From Paenibacillus_AB hodogayensis (GTDB lineage: Bacteria; Bacillota; Bacilli; Paenibacillales; NBRC-103111): a DNA stretch of 64,000 nt. The notes below the pieces were generated by a model. It saw nothing but the letters and a program-made list of their open reading frames with translations, ran no database searches and was not told the origin of the DNA. Positions 18,955 to 27,447 of this stretch are shown here, piece by piece; positions within the stretch are counted from its first letter, which is position 1, and each line of letters opens with the position of its first letter. Made by a program: the position numbers and the translations under genes. Where the stretch lies: NCBI RefSeq assembly GCF_039536325.1, contig NZ_BAAAYO010000013.1:248001-312000 (forward strand), in the 5' to 3' direction.

Positions 18955-19698
18955 TTATTTTCGCGAAATGGCCTTGATCATCGCTTTCATATGATGTTGG
19001 TGAGTCGCAAATTGTTTAAGTCTATGTCCATTGGCTCCAGACGGGTGAGGAAATCCCCATAAGCATTGTTCAGCATTCAGCTTCTCTTCCTGCACGAGAA
19101 GCCGAAGAATGCCCTCCACCGTTTTTCCCAGCGGAATAATGAGTTCTTGTTTCAAACACTCAAGCTCTTCATGCACAGACAATAGGGCCGCCTGCTTGAG
19201 AAATGGGTTCGATAGTAAAGGTGGATGGGTTCCGTTATAGTTTTCCCTCCCAACAAAAACCGGAAATCGCAGCAAAGAAGTAGTGTGCAGCAGTTCCCGA
19301 TGCTCCTGAAACAATTCGCTGCTGGACGATATATTCAAATGCCGATGCAGCTCAAGTGCATCCAGCATGTTTGTCAAATGGATTCTCATTGTACCTGCGA
19401 ATCCGGCGTCTTCTTTCGCTTTTCTGCAAACGTCCTCATCGGAAAGCCCCTCTTCCAGGCCCGCCTTTGCTTCTTGCATAGCGATTCTCATTTGTGTCCA
19501 GCCAGGAGTCAGTCCAATCATGACCACCTTAGCCGATGCGTTGATGTACTCGTTATGCGGCGCGTAGTACATTTCGAGTTCCCCATCCCGCTTCATTAAA
19601 AAATCATCGACCAGCAGGTCTTCTTTTGCTAGCGTAGTATCCTTGGGGAGTGAAAGCAGCGCCTGTTTATACCTTGTTAAATGGTTAGAAATAAGCAT
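18955..19698 (-). CDS. Uracil-DNA-glycosylase-superfamily protein
   Basis: 247 residues from an ATG with GGGGGAG 6 nt upstream. Two motifs fit the UDG superfamily: VMIGLTPGWTQ in the place of the G-x-x-PG active-site loop, and near the C-terminus WGFPHPSGANGHR, matching the HPS DNA-intercalation loop. Between them PLGKTVEGIL resembles the segment before the second motif. It differs from canonical Ung (no GQDPYH) and belongs to an uncharacterised branch, so glycosylase activity and substrate are inferred. It lies alone between mqo and a glycosyltransferase gene. Confidence 0.72.
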   Translation of the reverse strand: MLISNHLTRYKQALLSLPKDTTLAKEDLLVDDFLMKRDGELEMYYAPHNEYINASAKVVMIGLTPGWTQMRIAMQEAKAGLEEGLSDEDVCRKAKEDAGFAGTMRIHLTNMLDALELHRHLNISSSSELFQEHRELLHTTSLLRFPVFVGRENYNGTHPPLLSNPFLKQAALLSVHEELECLKQELIIPLGKTVEGILRLLVQEEKLNAEQCLWGFPHPSGANGHRLKQFATHQHHMKAMIKAISRK

Positions 19699-19854
19699 AA
19701 GATACTCCCCCTGCTACGTTCAATGGAATTGCTCTTATTACACTTAAAAAGACCACGTAAATGTACCATCTGGCTTTATCCATTCAAAACGTGCATTGCA
19801 AGGGATCGAGTCTTCCCGAATACAGAGGATTAGCTCTGACTTTGTACTAGGAGA

Positions 19855-21057
19855 CTAGAAACAATATTGACTTTTGAATTTGAAAATCTCCTCAACCGCT
19901 TGATGATACCCACCTGATGTTCGAAAGGAATCCCTGATCGTTGCAACGGCATTCTTGAACGAGGAGAGTCCCAATACATGATCTGCAGCTTCACGTAGTT
20001 GAGTTGCCGTCAAGCTTTGCATTTGTAAGGTAAGGCCTGCCCCACTATTGGCGACTTGTTCCGCAATGATCGGCTGATCCGCGCTTTGCGGGATTACAAG
20101 TAACGGAACCCCGTAATAAAGACCTTCATGGGTGCTGTTCATTCCACCATGTGTAATGAATAATTTCGTGTATGGCAATACATCCGTTTGCGGAACATAA
20201 TGTTTTACGATAAAGTTTTTGGGTATTTCCCCCAAATCGTTGATTTGCACTTTATTTCCGATGGACATAACCATCGTATGATCCGTATTGCCAAATGCCT
20301 CGAAACAAAGCTTATAGAAATCAATAGCTTGATTGAAGACGGTGCCCATCGAAATGTAAATGGGGTTTTTTCCCTTGATTGCAGGAAAGTCGAACTGTTC
20401 TTGAGTGAATCGCGGAGAGATGGAAGGACCAACAAATGTATACGTTGGGTCGAATGTTTCTCCATAAGGCTGAAACGCCCTTGTCGTATAAACGATTGTA
20501 AGCGGTGCAGGATTACAAAACACTTCGTAAGGAGAATGGATTTCCACACCGTATTGCTCCTTTATATTTATCGTCAGATTTTGAAATGTATCGTGTATCG
20601 GTTTCACTATGTCTGCAGGAGCTTTTATGTAAAACTGTTCCATCCTATGATCGAATGATTCTTTTGTCTGCGCGAAAGAAGTACAGGAGCTGATTGCAGG
20701 AAGCTTAAGCATTTGAGCAAGCAAACGCCCGCAACCAAACATGGAATCATGAATGATATAATCGAAATACTCCCCTTTGATCTGTTCAAGAACGCTTGGT
20801 ATAACTATATCTGCCGTAAGCAAAAGACCGTTGATTCTTTCCAGTAAATAATCTCTTCCACCTGAGATAAAGGCTTTTATAAATCTTTGATCGTCAAATG
20901 TCCGTACGGCAGCTCCCGCCTTCTCGATACGCTCCCGAAAAGCCTCTATAGAGAAGTACACGACCTCTTCTCCACGAGAAACAAGCTCTTGCACAACTCC
21001 AATCGTTGGATTGATATGCCCTTCTGATCCACCATTGATAAATAAAACACGCGCCAC
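19855..21057 (-). CDS. Macrolide-type UDP-glycosyltransferase (MGT, GT1 family)
   Basis: 400 residues from GTG 21057, which has GAGGAG 8 nt upstream; a GTG at 21066 overlaps that ribosome site and is unlikely. The N-terminal acceptor-side motif INGGSEGHINPTIG and the C-terminal nucleotide-sugar motif (FITHGGMNSTHEGLYYGVP, then PQSADQPIIAEQV) place it with YjiC/YojK-like and macrolide glycosyltransferases. Such enzymes move a sugar from UDP-sugar to small hydrophobic acceptors, often detoxifying antibiotics or decorating secondary metabolites. The acceptor cannot be deduced. It is a cytoplasmic single gene. Confidence 0.9.
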   Translation of the reverse strand: MARVLFINGGSEGHINPTIGVVQELVSRGEEVVYFSIEAFRERIEKAGAAVRTFDDQRFIKAFISGGRDYLLERINGLLLTADIVIPSVLEQIKGEYFDYIIHDSMFGCGRLLAQMLKLPAISSCTSFAQTKESFDHRMEQFYIKAPADIVKPIHDTFQNLTINIKEQYGVEIHSPYEVFCNPAPLTIVYTTRAFQPYGETFDPTYTFVGPSISPRFTQEQFDFPAIKGKNPIYISMGTVFNQAIDFYKLCFEAFGNTDHTMVMSIGNKVQINDLGEIPKNFIVKHYVPQTDVLPYTKLFITHGGMNSTHEGLYYGVPLLVIPQSADQPIIAEQVANSGAGLTLQMQSLTATQLREAADHVLGLSSFKNAVATIRDSFRTSGGYHQAVEEIFKFKSQYCF

Positions 21058-21144
21058 GGTTATCACTCCTCAGGCATATTGTTTTCTACCATTTCTCGCA
21101 TCAAATCATGGATACTCTATAGGATGGCCCGAAAGTTGACAAAA

Positions 21145-21178
21145 TACAACAAACACCCTCTCCATATACGAGAAGGTG
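21145..21178 (-). terminator. Terminator after the BTAD response regulator
   Basis: On the minus strand CACCTTCTC and GAGAGGGTG form a stem with one mismatch, followed by TTTGTTGTATTTTG. It begins immediately after the regulator stop at 21180. Confidence 0.7.
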
Positions 21179-21179
21179 A

Positions 21180-22298
21180 TCACTGATGCTGTTCGTATAG
21201 CTGTTGAATCATCGACGAAGGCTGCAAGCCAAGCTCTTGAAGCAGCAATTGCTTATAGTGCTCGTACTGGTTATGTAGCGACTGTCGATCTCCTAAGGCT
21301 CCGTATATATTCAACAGAAGAAGATTTGACTCTTCTTCAAACTCGTTACGGGATACCAGTCTTCTCGCAATTTGCGCCGCTTCCCTGAATTGCTTCCGAG
21401 CCAGCAGCCAGTTTGCGAGAAGCTTGGCAAAGGTATCGTACATAATGTCCACTCGCTCATGTTCCACCGTTGCCCACATAAACGAATGATTCTCGAACAG
21501 TTCGCCTGCAAACTGTTTCTCCAGATCGATTGCCGCCGCTACATTCGCTGCGTTGATTTCCGATAACTCCTTTACGTCCTGCTCCCATTGAATAAAATCG
21601 ACATCGGCTTGATCCAAGTCTAAACGATACTGTTCTTGCGCTGAAATGACCATATCCTTGAACCCATGCGGCGACAACGCTTTCCTCAGTTGATAAACTG
21701 CCGTATAGAGATACGTTTCCGCATTCTTGAGGGGCCTGTCCGGGAAAATATCCTCCAAAATTCGGGTTTTGGTTACGCTTCGCCCCCGGTTAACGAGCAA
21801 ATAGGCAAACAACTCCATACTTTTTTTGGAAATCCATTTCACAGCACCCGCATGCTTACTACTGGCCTCGAAGCAACCCAGGCCCCGAACCGTCAGTCGA
21901 TTCATCGTGAGGTCGCCAGCGTCATCAGAAGAAGCGCTGCGTCTGTTAGTTGCTTGAGTAATCGTCTGGGCCAGACGCTTTCTGGAAATCGGCTTTACCA
22001 TATAGTCCAATGGATAAACATCGTAAGCATGGAGCGCAAATTCTGTATGTGAGGTAGTAAACACGATGTCAAGTTCGGCACGAAGCGAACGCAAGCGGCG
22101 GGCCAGCTCTAATCCGTCATCCTCGGCGATCTTGATGTCCAGAAATGCTAGATGCACATCCTGATTCCGCACGAAGTCCAGCGCCTCTTCCGCATTCTGA
22201 AAGCTCCCGACAAGCTCCACGTCTTCCATCGTCGATAGCATCCGCTTCATAGCGAACAACATGGCAGGCTCATCGTCAACTATGAGAACTTTCATCAT
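21180..22298 (-). CDS. Response regulator with winged helix and BTAD domain
   Basis: 372 residues. Receiver at residues 1-120 with VLIVDDEP, phospho-Asp in AFLDIKI and the switch Lys in YMVKPIS. An OmpR-type winged helix follows at about 135-230 (KKSMELFAYLLVNRGRSVTKTRILEDIFPD), then a bacterial transcriptional activator domain of TPR-like helices to the end. This is the SARP-like arrangement seen in some Firmicute two-component regulators. The start overlaps the end of the kinase gene by about 20 nt, so the two are coupled. Its targets are unknown. Confidence 0.92.
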   Translation of the reverse strand: MMKVLIVDDEPAMLFAMKRMLSTMEDVELVGSFQNAEEALDFVRNQDVHLAFLDIKIAEDDGLELARRLRSLRAELDIVFTTSHTEFALHAYDVYPLDYMVKPISRKRLAQTITQATNRRSASSDDAGDLTMNRLTVRGLGCFEASSKHAGAVKWISKKSMELFAYLLVNRGRSVTKTRILEDIFPDRPLKNAETYLYTAVYQLRKALSPHGFKDMVISAQEQYRLDLDQADVDFIQWEQDVKELSEINAANVAAAIDLEKQFAGELFENHSFMWATVEHERVDIMYDTFAKLLANWLLARKQFREAAQIARRLVSRNEFEEESNLLLLNIYGALGDRQSLHNQYEHYKQLLLQELGLQPSSMIQQLYEQHQ

Positions 22299-24024
22299 GC
22301 CGCTCCCCTCTCATGGTGAAGTAAAATACGCTTCCTTGCCCACCTTTGCTTTCCACCCATATAGTCCCGCCGCTTCGTTGTACGAACTGTCGGCTGACGA
22401 GAAGTCCCAGTCCCGCGCCCTTTTCTCCCATTGTGCCTGCCGATGAATGGAGCTGCTTCTCGTTAAATAGCTGACGAACCTGCTCCTCGTCCATGCCAAC
22501 CCCACTATCGCGGACAGAAACGATCACCATCTCCCCCGATAACTGGGCATGGACATGGACGGAACCGCCCAATCCGGTAAATTTAATCGCGTTGGATAAC
22601 AAATTGCGAATAATTAATCCAAGCGCTTCCCGGTCAGCATACACACGAGTGCCTAAGGCAATGTCTTGATGCACCATAATCTGTTTGGCTTCGCTTTTAA
22701 TATGCAGCGCATGACAACATTCTTCCACTACCTCAGACAACTCCAGTAACTGTGGACGAAGAGCCATGTCTTCCCGCTGGCTGCGAAACCATTCCAACAA
22801 ATTCGTAGCCATTCCGAGCGTGTTCCGAATCTGGCCGCCCAGCATCTCCACGATCTCCCGGTGATCCGGACCGAAACGGTCTCGATCCTCTTCCAGCAAT
22901 TCAACGAGTTGAAATTGCAACGCCAGCGGACTACGAATATCGTGCGACACGATCGTAAACAGTTGATCCTTCAACTGGTTGAGTTGAGCGATCTGCTCCA
23001 GATGACGCTGCTTCTCCGTAATATCAAAGATAAGAGAAATACTCCCCTGTCCCTGCCTACGTAGTGTATGAAGCGGATATACGTTCACACTGTAAACTTT
23101 TCTTTCTCCATCCAGCCAAGCGTCAATCTCTACATTTCCTTGTTGCATAGTCTGGCACAACGTATACCAATGGGGCCAAAGCGCCAGCAGTTCCGAGATA
23201 TTCCGCCCGGAAATAGTTGCATAACCCATCCCTGAAAACCAATGAGAAGCCTGTTTATTGCTATCTATAATCTTTCCTGAAGCATTCGCAATCAGAATAC
23301 TTTCCTGAAGCGTATCCAGTACAATATTTCTTGCAAAAGGAACGAGAGAGAAAAACTTGTATCGCATTATAATAAGTAGAACCAACATGCCTAAGAAACC
23401 ACAGTAGACCGACACTGGAAGCAACCATGACGACCACTCCGGATTGACTAATTTCACAATCTCTATAATAACCGAAAATGAGATCAAAAACAGAACCCAC
23501 ATCCCTGGCTTGCGCAAATCTTTACGGATATTCCTTATATATTGAATTAGAAAATAAAAACAAACCGCCACGATACTGTAGCAAATCAAAGAGTACGTCA
23601 TAGAATACCAGGTTTTCATCGTGAATAGATGACCATCATAGAGTTCAACCTTACGATAGATCACATGAAGATCCGAATCGAACCACATCAGCATCGACCA
23701 GAGCGCGAATACCAAGATGAGCATAATCTTGCCTCGTGTCCGAAATAGCTTGCCGTGAGCGACCAATTCAAGTACGAACAAGACGAAGAACGGGACCATT
23801 AAATTTAACGCGGTTTGATGGATATTGCGAAAAAAAAGTTTATCCATCAAGGTATCGCTGCTTTTCTCCAGAATAACACCGCTTGCATAACTAATTCGGC
23901 ACACGATTACACCGATCAGATAGTTTATACCGCGTTCTTTTCTAAACTCATACACAAAGATAAAGATGATGCACATTATGATCACTGAAGCAATCATAAA
24001 GATAAATTCCATTGTTGTAGCCAT
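22276..24024 (-). CDS. Sensor histidine kinase, 7TM-PAS-HisKA-HATPase
   Basis: 582 residues from ATG 24024, with GGAGG 10 nt upstream; an ATG at 24087 lacks a properly spaced site. Seven N-terminal membrane helices (about 1-225) match the histidine-kinase N-terminal 7TM domain. A PAS domain follows at about 235-335 (ILIANASGKIIDSNKQAS), then HisKA with phospho-acceptor in TIVSHDIRSPLA near 370 and HATPase boxes LLSNAIKF, DSGVGMDEEQ and KGAGLGLLVS. It overlaps the response regulator gene, its certain partner. The ligand is unknown; a 7TM sensor suggests a membrane-soluble or extracellular small molecule. Confidence 0.93.
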   Translation of the reverse strand: MATTMEFIFMIASVIIMCIIFIFVYEFRKERGINYLIGVIVCRISYASGVILEKSSDTLMDKLFFRNIHQTALNLMVPFFVLFVLELVAHGKLFRTRGKIMLILVFALWSMLMWFDSDLHVIYRKVELYDGHLFTMKTWYSMTYSLICYSIVAVCFYFLIQYIRNIRKDLRKPGMWVLFLISFSVIIEIVKLVNPEWSSWLLPVSVYCGFLGMLVLLIIMRYKFFSLVPFARNIVLDTLQESILIANASGKIIDSNKQASHWFSGMGYATISGRNISELLALWPHWYTLCQTMQQGNVEIDAWLDGERKVYSVNVYPLHTLRRQGQGSISLIFDITEKQRHLEQIAQLNQLKDQLFTIVSHDIRSPLALQFQLVELLEEDRDRFGPDHREIVEMLGGQIRNTLGMATNLLEWFRSQREDMALRPQLLELSEVVEECCHALHIKSEAKQIMVHQDIALGTRVYADREALGLIIRNLLSNAIKFTGLGGSVHVHAQLSGEMVIVSVRDSGVGMDEEQVRQLFNEKQLHSSAGTMGEKGAGLGLLVSRQFVQRSGGTIWVESKGGQGSVFYFTMRGERHDESSHS

Positions 24025-24167
24025 AGAAGTAGGTCCTCCACCATCATCGGTACCGTTGATGATTCCATTCCTCACATGCGAAGTCATACCCTCTTTCTAT
24101 ATATCGACCGTAGAGTCTGTTTCTGTAGGGTTTATGATAAAACCGTCAGCCGCGCGCGCCGCCCCCG

Positions 24168-24686
24168 TTACCGTTGACCTTTCTGCCGTTCCACCAAATA
24201 TAACATATAATCGGTCGGAACCCCGGTATACCCTTGCTGCCTCAGCATCGCGGTCACATTGCCCCGGTGATACGTCCCGTGGTTGACCACATGCCGCAGG
24301 ATGTCGGAGAAATGCGTATCGAGACGACCGTACTGCGGATGCTCGATCGTCATCGCCTTGTCCGGGTCGGGCGTACGCCCGAGCAAATCGCGGAACTGTT
24401 CGGCGACCCCTGTGAACAGCCGCCGCAATTCGTCCACGGTTTTGCCCTGCGCTTCCTCTGTCCAGCCCGGGATTTTCGGAAAAATGTCCTCATTCGGAAC
24501 TTCCGCGAGCACGGACATAAAAAGCTGTTCGAACAAGTACATGTGCCCAAACGTTTGCGAAACGGACGGGAACACGCTCGTCACTTCCGCATGGAACGCA
24601 TCTTTCGGAAGCTGCTCCAGGTGGACAAACAGCCGGTCGTTCGCCCAAACATGGTATTCGTACAATGAATGCGGATGTTGAAGCAT
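24168..24686 (-). CDS. DinB/YfiT-family four-helix metal protein
   Basis: 172 residues from ATG 24686 with GGGGA at 10 nt; the longer open frame upstream is low-quality basic sequence. The fold is a four-helix DinB bundle: YEYHVWANDRLFVHLEQLP at the start, the first metal histidine in TFGHMYLFEQLF, and the last two in HVVNHGTYHRGNVTAMLRQQG. Family members bind metal and include damage-inducible proteins and thiol-dependent transferases; no activity can be assigned here. It lies about 95 nt downstream of a broken WYL regulator on the same strand, a frequent pairing. Confidence 0.9.
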   Translation of the reverse strand: MLQHPHSLYEYHVWANDRLFVHLEQLPKDAFHAEVTSVFPSVSQTFGHMYLFEQLFMSVLAEVPNEDIFPKIPGWTEEAQGKTVDELRRLFTGVAEQFRDLLGRTPDPDKAMTIEHPQYGRLDTHFSDILRHVVNHGTYHRGNVTAMLRQQGYTGVPTDYMLYLVERQKGQR

Positions 24687-24781
24687 GGATGAATTCCCCT
24701 TTCCTTGATTCGTCGTCGTTTGGCTGCGCAGCCTTGTCTCTATCGTATACCGGATTGACTGCCAATCGTTGTCAGCAAAGT

Positions 24782-25751
24782 TCAATCGGGATCGTCTTCG
24801 TAATGGTTTGCGATTCCTTGTGCTATTTCCTGGATCCGACGCTTCAGTCCCAGCGGCTCCCGAATGCGAATAGCTGTGCCGAACGTCATCAGGTAAATAG
24901 GAAGGTACTTGTTCATCGTCGGGACGTCGAGCAGAAACCGCGCCTCCCGATCGGTCCGTTCCGTCAAATAGTGGCGCAGATGCCAGTGTTCGCAAACCGC
25001 GTTCAGCGTGTCGGGCTCTCCCTCAATGCGGATGGCCGTCAGCGGCCCGTCCGCCTCCCGTTCCCGCTCGGACTGGTCGCGGAAATAGGCGGACGGAGAA
25101 ACGCTCCGGCTTATCGAACCGCGCTTCGGTCGGCTCCAGCCGCGCGATGCGGTCCACGCGGAACGTCCGCACCGCCTGCGATCGATGGCAGAATGCGACA
25201 GCGTACTATTCGTTTCGGTCGTAAGCCAATCCATACGGATCGACTTCACGTTCGTCGGCCTGCTCCGCATTCGCTTTGCGATAGGCGATACAGACCGTTC
25301 GCCCGTCCTTCGCCGCCTGCTCCAGGTCCCGCAACAACGGGACGAAGGACGGCGGACGCGCCGAAGAAATCACATCCAAGCCGCTCGTCTGACGGGACAG
25401 ATCATGGCGCTGCTCTTCGTGCAGCCCATTCTCCACCTTCTTCAATGCGCTTTCCAGCTCCTCCGTATACGGATAGCCAGCGCCTTGCGCAAATTTAAAC
25501 GCGTCCACGAACGCCTTTAGCTCTAAGGAGTTGAAGAACAAGGGCGTCTCCTTGAAGCTTTCCAGAATGCGAATGCCGCCGTCATGGCCCGATTCCGCGA
25601 CGACTGGCACTCCGCTGGCGCATAATGCGTCGATATACCGGTACACGGTGCGGACGCTGATCTCCAAACTGTCCGCGATTTGCGCGGCGGTAAGCTTCCT
25701 TCCGGATTGCAGCATCCAAAGCATGGACAGCATGTTATCCCATTTCGCCAC
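24782..25751 (-). pseudogene. Broken HTH-WYL (YafY-type) transcriptional regulator
   Basis: From GTG 25751 (AAGGTG upstream) the frame gives the HTH domain (AKWDNMLSMLWMLQSGRKLT, ISVRTVYRYIDALCASG) and the first part of the WYL region (EVDPYGLAYDRNE), then meets TAG at 25206-25208. The same frame continues sensibly past it (YAVAFCHRSQAVRTFRVDRI), so a Trp codon TGG has become TAG. About 120 nt later, near 25095, the frame shifts: AYFRDQSERE and the rest of the domain (PDTLNAVCEHWHLRHYLTE to the C-terminus) are in another frame, ending at 24782. With two independent lesions this is a pseudogene rather than a single error. It is the likely former regulator of the DinB gene. Confidence 0.85.
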
Positions 25752-25851
25752 CGGGAGCACCTTCTTTTTCTCGCGTAAATGAAATCGATTGAGCACTGCA
25801 CCCTATCTGTACATTCTTCGGAACCTCCGAACTATTTCCACTTGCAGGATG

Positions 25852-26460
25852 TTAGAGCTTATCAAATTCCACTCCGTATTGATTGAAGATGGCCTCGTAT
25901 TTATTTTCAAATATGGTCCATCGCTGTTCGGCTCCGTACTTTTCCTGCAAAGCCTTCAAATATTGTTTGGCTGCTGCGACATCATCGGATTGAAATAACA
26001 AATGAAAGCTCTCTTCGCCCAGATGCAGGAATGGGCCCGCCGTGTAGTAATCAACAATGCATCTGGCACTGGTCATCGTCTCATAGAATCGGATAACTTC
26101 TTCTAATCCATGCAGCAGCGCTTCCCTTAACTCATCCATATTCGTATCGGGAGTGATTGAAAAACGATCTGGAGCCGCCTCCGCTATGTCCTTGATTCTC
26201 GCTCTGAAGTGGCAATCCACCTCCTGGGGGGCCGTCAAAACATCTCTCGATTGTATCCGTGCCAACTCCGCTGAGTATATACCGCAGTTCACATAAAACA
26301 TTACATTGTCCGCCGAATTGCCGGACGATTTTTGGAAATTGAATATATGGATAAGGCTCTCTGTGTGTTTACTGAAATTCAAACCCTTCTTCGCGAAGCC
26401 GCGCTTGGAAAGAAACGGCTTTACATCCTGCTTGATCATATCGTTAAAACGTTGCTGCAT
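25852..26460 (-). CDS. DUF4304-family protein
   Basis: 202 residues with GGAGGG 6 nt upstream of the ATG. The N-terminal stretch DVKPFLSKRGFAKKGLNFSK, followed by INFQKSSGNSADNVMFYVNCGIY, matches the DUF4304 family, and the rest is helical. Soluble, no signal peptide. DUF4304 proteins often sit near SUKH-type immunity genes, and a SUKH-like gene is indeed upstream at 26519-27220, but no biochemical role is known. Confidence 0.8.
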   Translation of the reverse strand: MQQRFNDMIKQDVKPFLSKRGFAKKGLNFSKHTESLIHIFNFQKSSGNSADNVMFYVNCGIYSAELARIQSRDVLTAPQEVDCHFRARIKDIAEAAPDRFSITPDTNMDELREALLHGLEEVIRFYETMTSARCIVDYYTAGPFLHLGEESFHLLFQSDDVAAAKQYLKALQEKYGAEQRWTIFENKYEAIFNQYGVEFDKL

Positions 26461-26518
26461 CGTAATCCCTCCAGTAAGTATCGTTTTGAATGGTTATCAC
26501 AGAAACATAAGGCCACCA

Positions 26519-27220
26519 TCAAGAGGTAACGGGTATCAGTTTTATGGAAGAAAGGGTATCCGGATTAAAGTCCGCAGGTGCATCAACGTTATATCCCAAC
26601 CAATAGTCTCCGTAACGCTCCATCACCAATACGTCCCCGAAACGGTAAAAGGAATGAGTGGGCCCCTCTTCTTTCGGGCTCGTATAGAACCCATCGAGCC
26701 ACACTTCTTCCACCGGCTTATGAAACAATACTTGTATGTTATCCAGTTCTCCTTTTACCGTGTAAAGGTGTTTGCAGCCAAACACGACCTCCTGTAAACA
26801 AAAGCTTTTCAAGAAATGATATAAAGAGTCATTTACGATGATATGTCCTTCCGCATGGTCATCCCAAAGCAGGCATTCGTCGCAGTAGACAGGAGACTGG
26901 TTATTGCCCGTCTCCACTTGGCACGTCCAATTTGCTTGGTTTTCCTCCAGAAACGTGATTTTGCTCTGATCCCTTTTCAGTCGCTCCACCCTATATAGGC
27001 AATCCTGATGTTGAAATATTTCTGGAGAGTTCTCTAGGTGGTCATCGGAACCATCCTTCCAGCGTCCTGCAAACGCATATAGCTCACGCAACGCCGTTGG
27101 AAGATCGGCCGGGATCTCGCCCTCGGGCACTCCGTAGGCGCTATCGTACTTTCCGTACCAGTTGATTAGAAACGCCTTTAAGTCATCCAATTGATCGGTG
27201 TCTTTCAGAAGCATCGTCAT
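26519..27220 (-). CDS. SUKH/SMI1-like protein, possible immunity protein
   Basis: About 234 residues. AAGGGAGG lies just before two in-frame ATGs at 27220 and 27214; the second has the better spacing. The text LPTALRELYAFAGRW, then KITFLEENQANWTCQVETG, PVYCDECLLWDD and NDSLYHFLKSFCLQEVVFG follows the pattern of SMI1/KNR4 (SUKH) proteins, in which a short helix is followed by a beta sheet describing bound partners. Many of these are immunity proteins. No toxin gene is adjacent. About 60 nt separate it from the DUF4304 gene downstream, so the two are probably co-transcribed. Confidence 0.65.
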   Translation of the reverse strand: MTMLLKDTDQLDDLKAFLINWYGKYDSAYGVPEGEIPADLPTALRELYAFAGRWKDGSDDHLENSPEIFQHQDCLYRVERLKRDQSKITFLEENQANWTCQVETGNNQSPVYCDECLLWDDHAEGHIIVNDSLYHFLKSFCLQEVVFGCKHLYTVKGELDNIQVLFHKPVEEVWLDGFYTSPKEEGPTHSFYRFGDVLVMERYGDYWLGYNVDAPADFNPDTLSSIKLIPVTS

Positions 27221-27386
27221 GTTCCTCCCTTCATCTCCGAACCCTTCTCGCCATATGTACTTGCCTTCAACAATTATTCTATCACTTTGCATTTTTTGAA
27301 TCAGACCTTGGGAGCATTTTTTTCGGGCACGGAGCTTCCGATCCTATTTGCGATTCAAAATGTCCCGTCCAGACAAGCATCTCTAC

Positions 27387-27425
27387 AAAATAAAAATAAG
27401 CCGCACTCATCATGAGAGCACGGCC
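27387..27425 (-). terminator. Terminator after the S-layer protein gene
   Basis: On the minus strand GCCGTGCTCTCA pairs imperfectly with TGAGTGCGGC, followed by TTATTTTTATTTTG. It lies just after the stop at 27448. Confidence 0.8.
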
Positions 27426-27447
27426 TATTACTCTTGGTACGCCTTAC

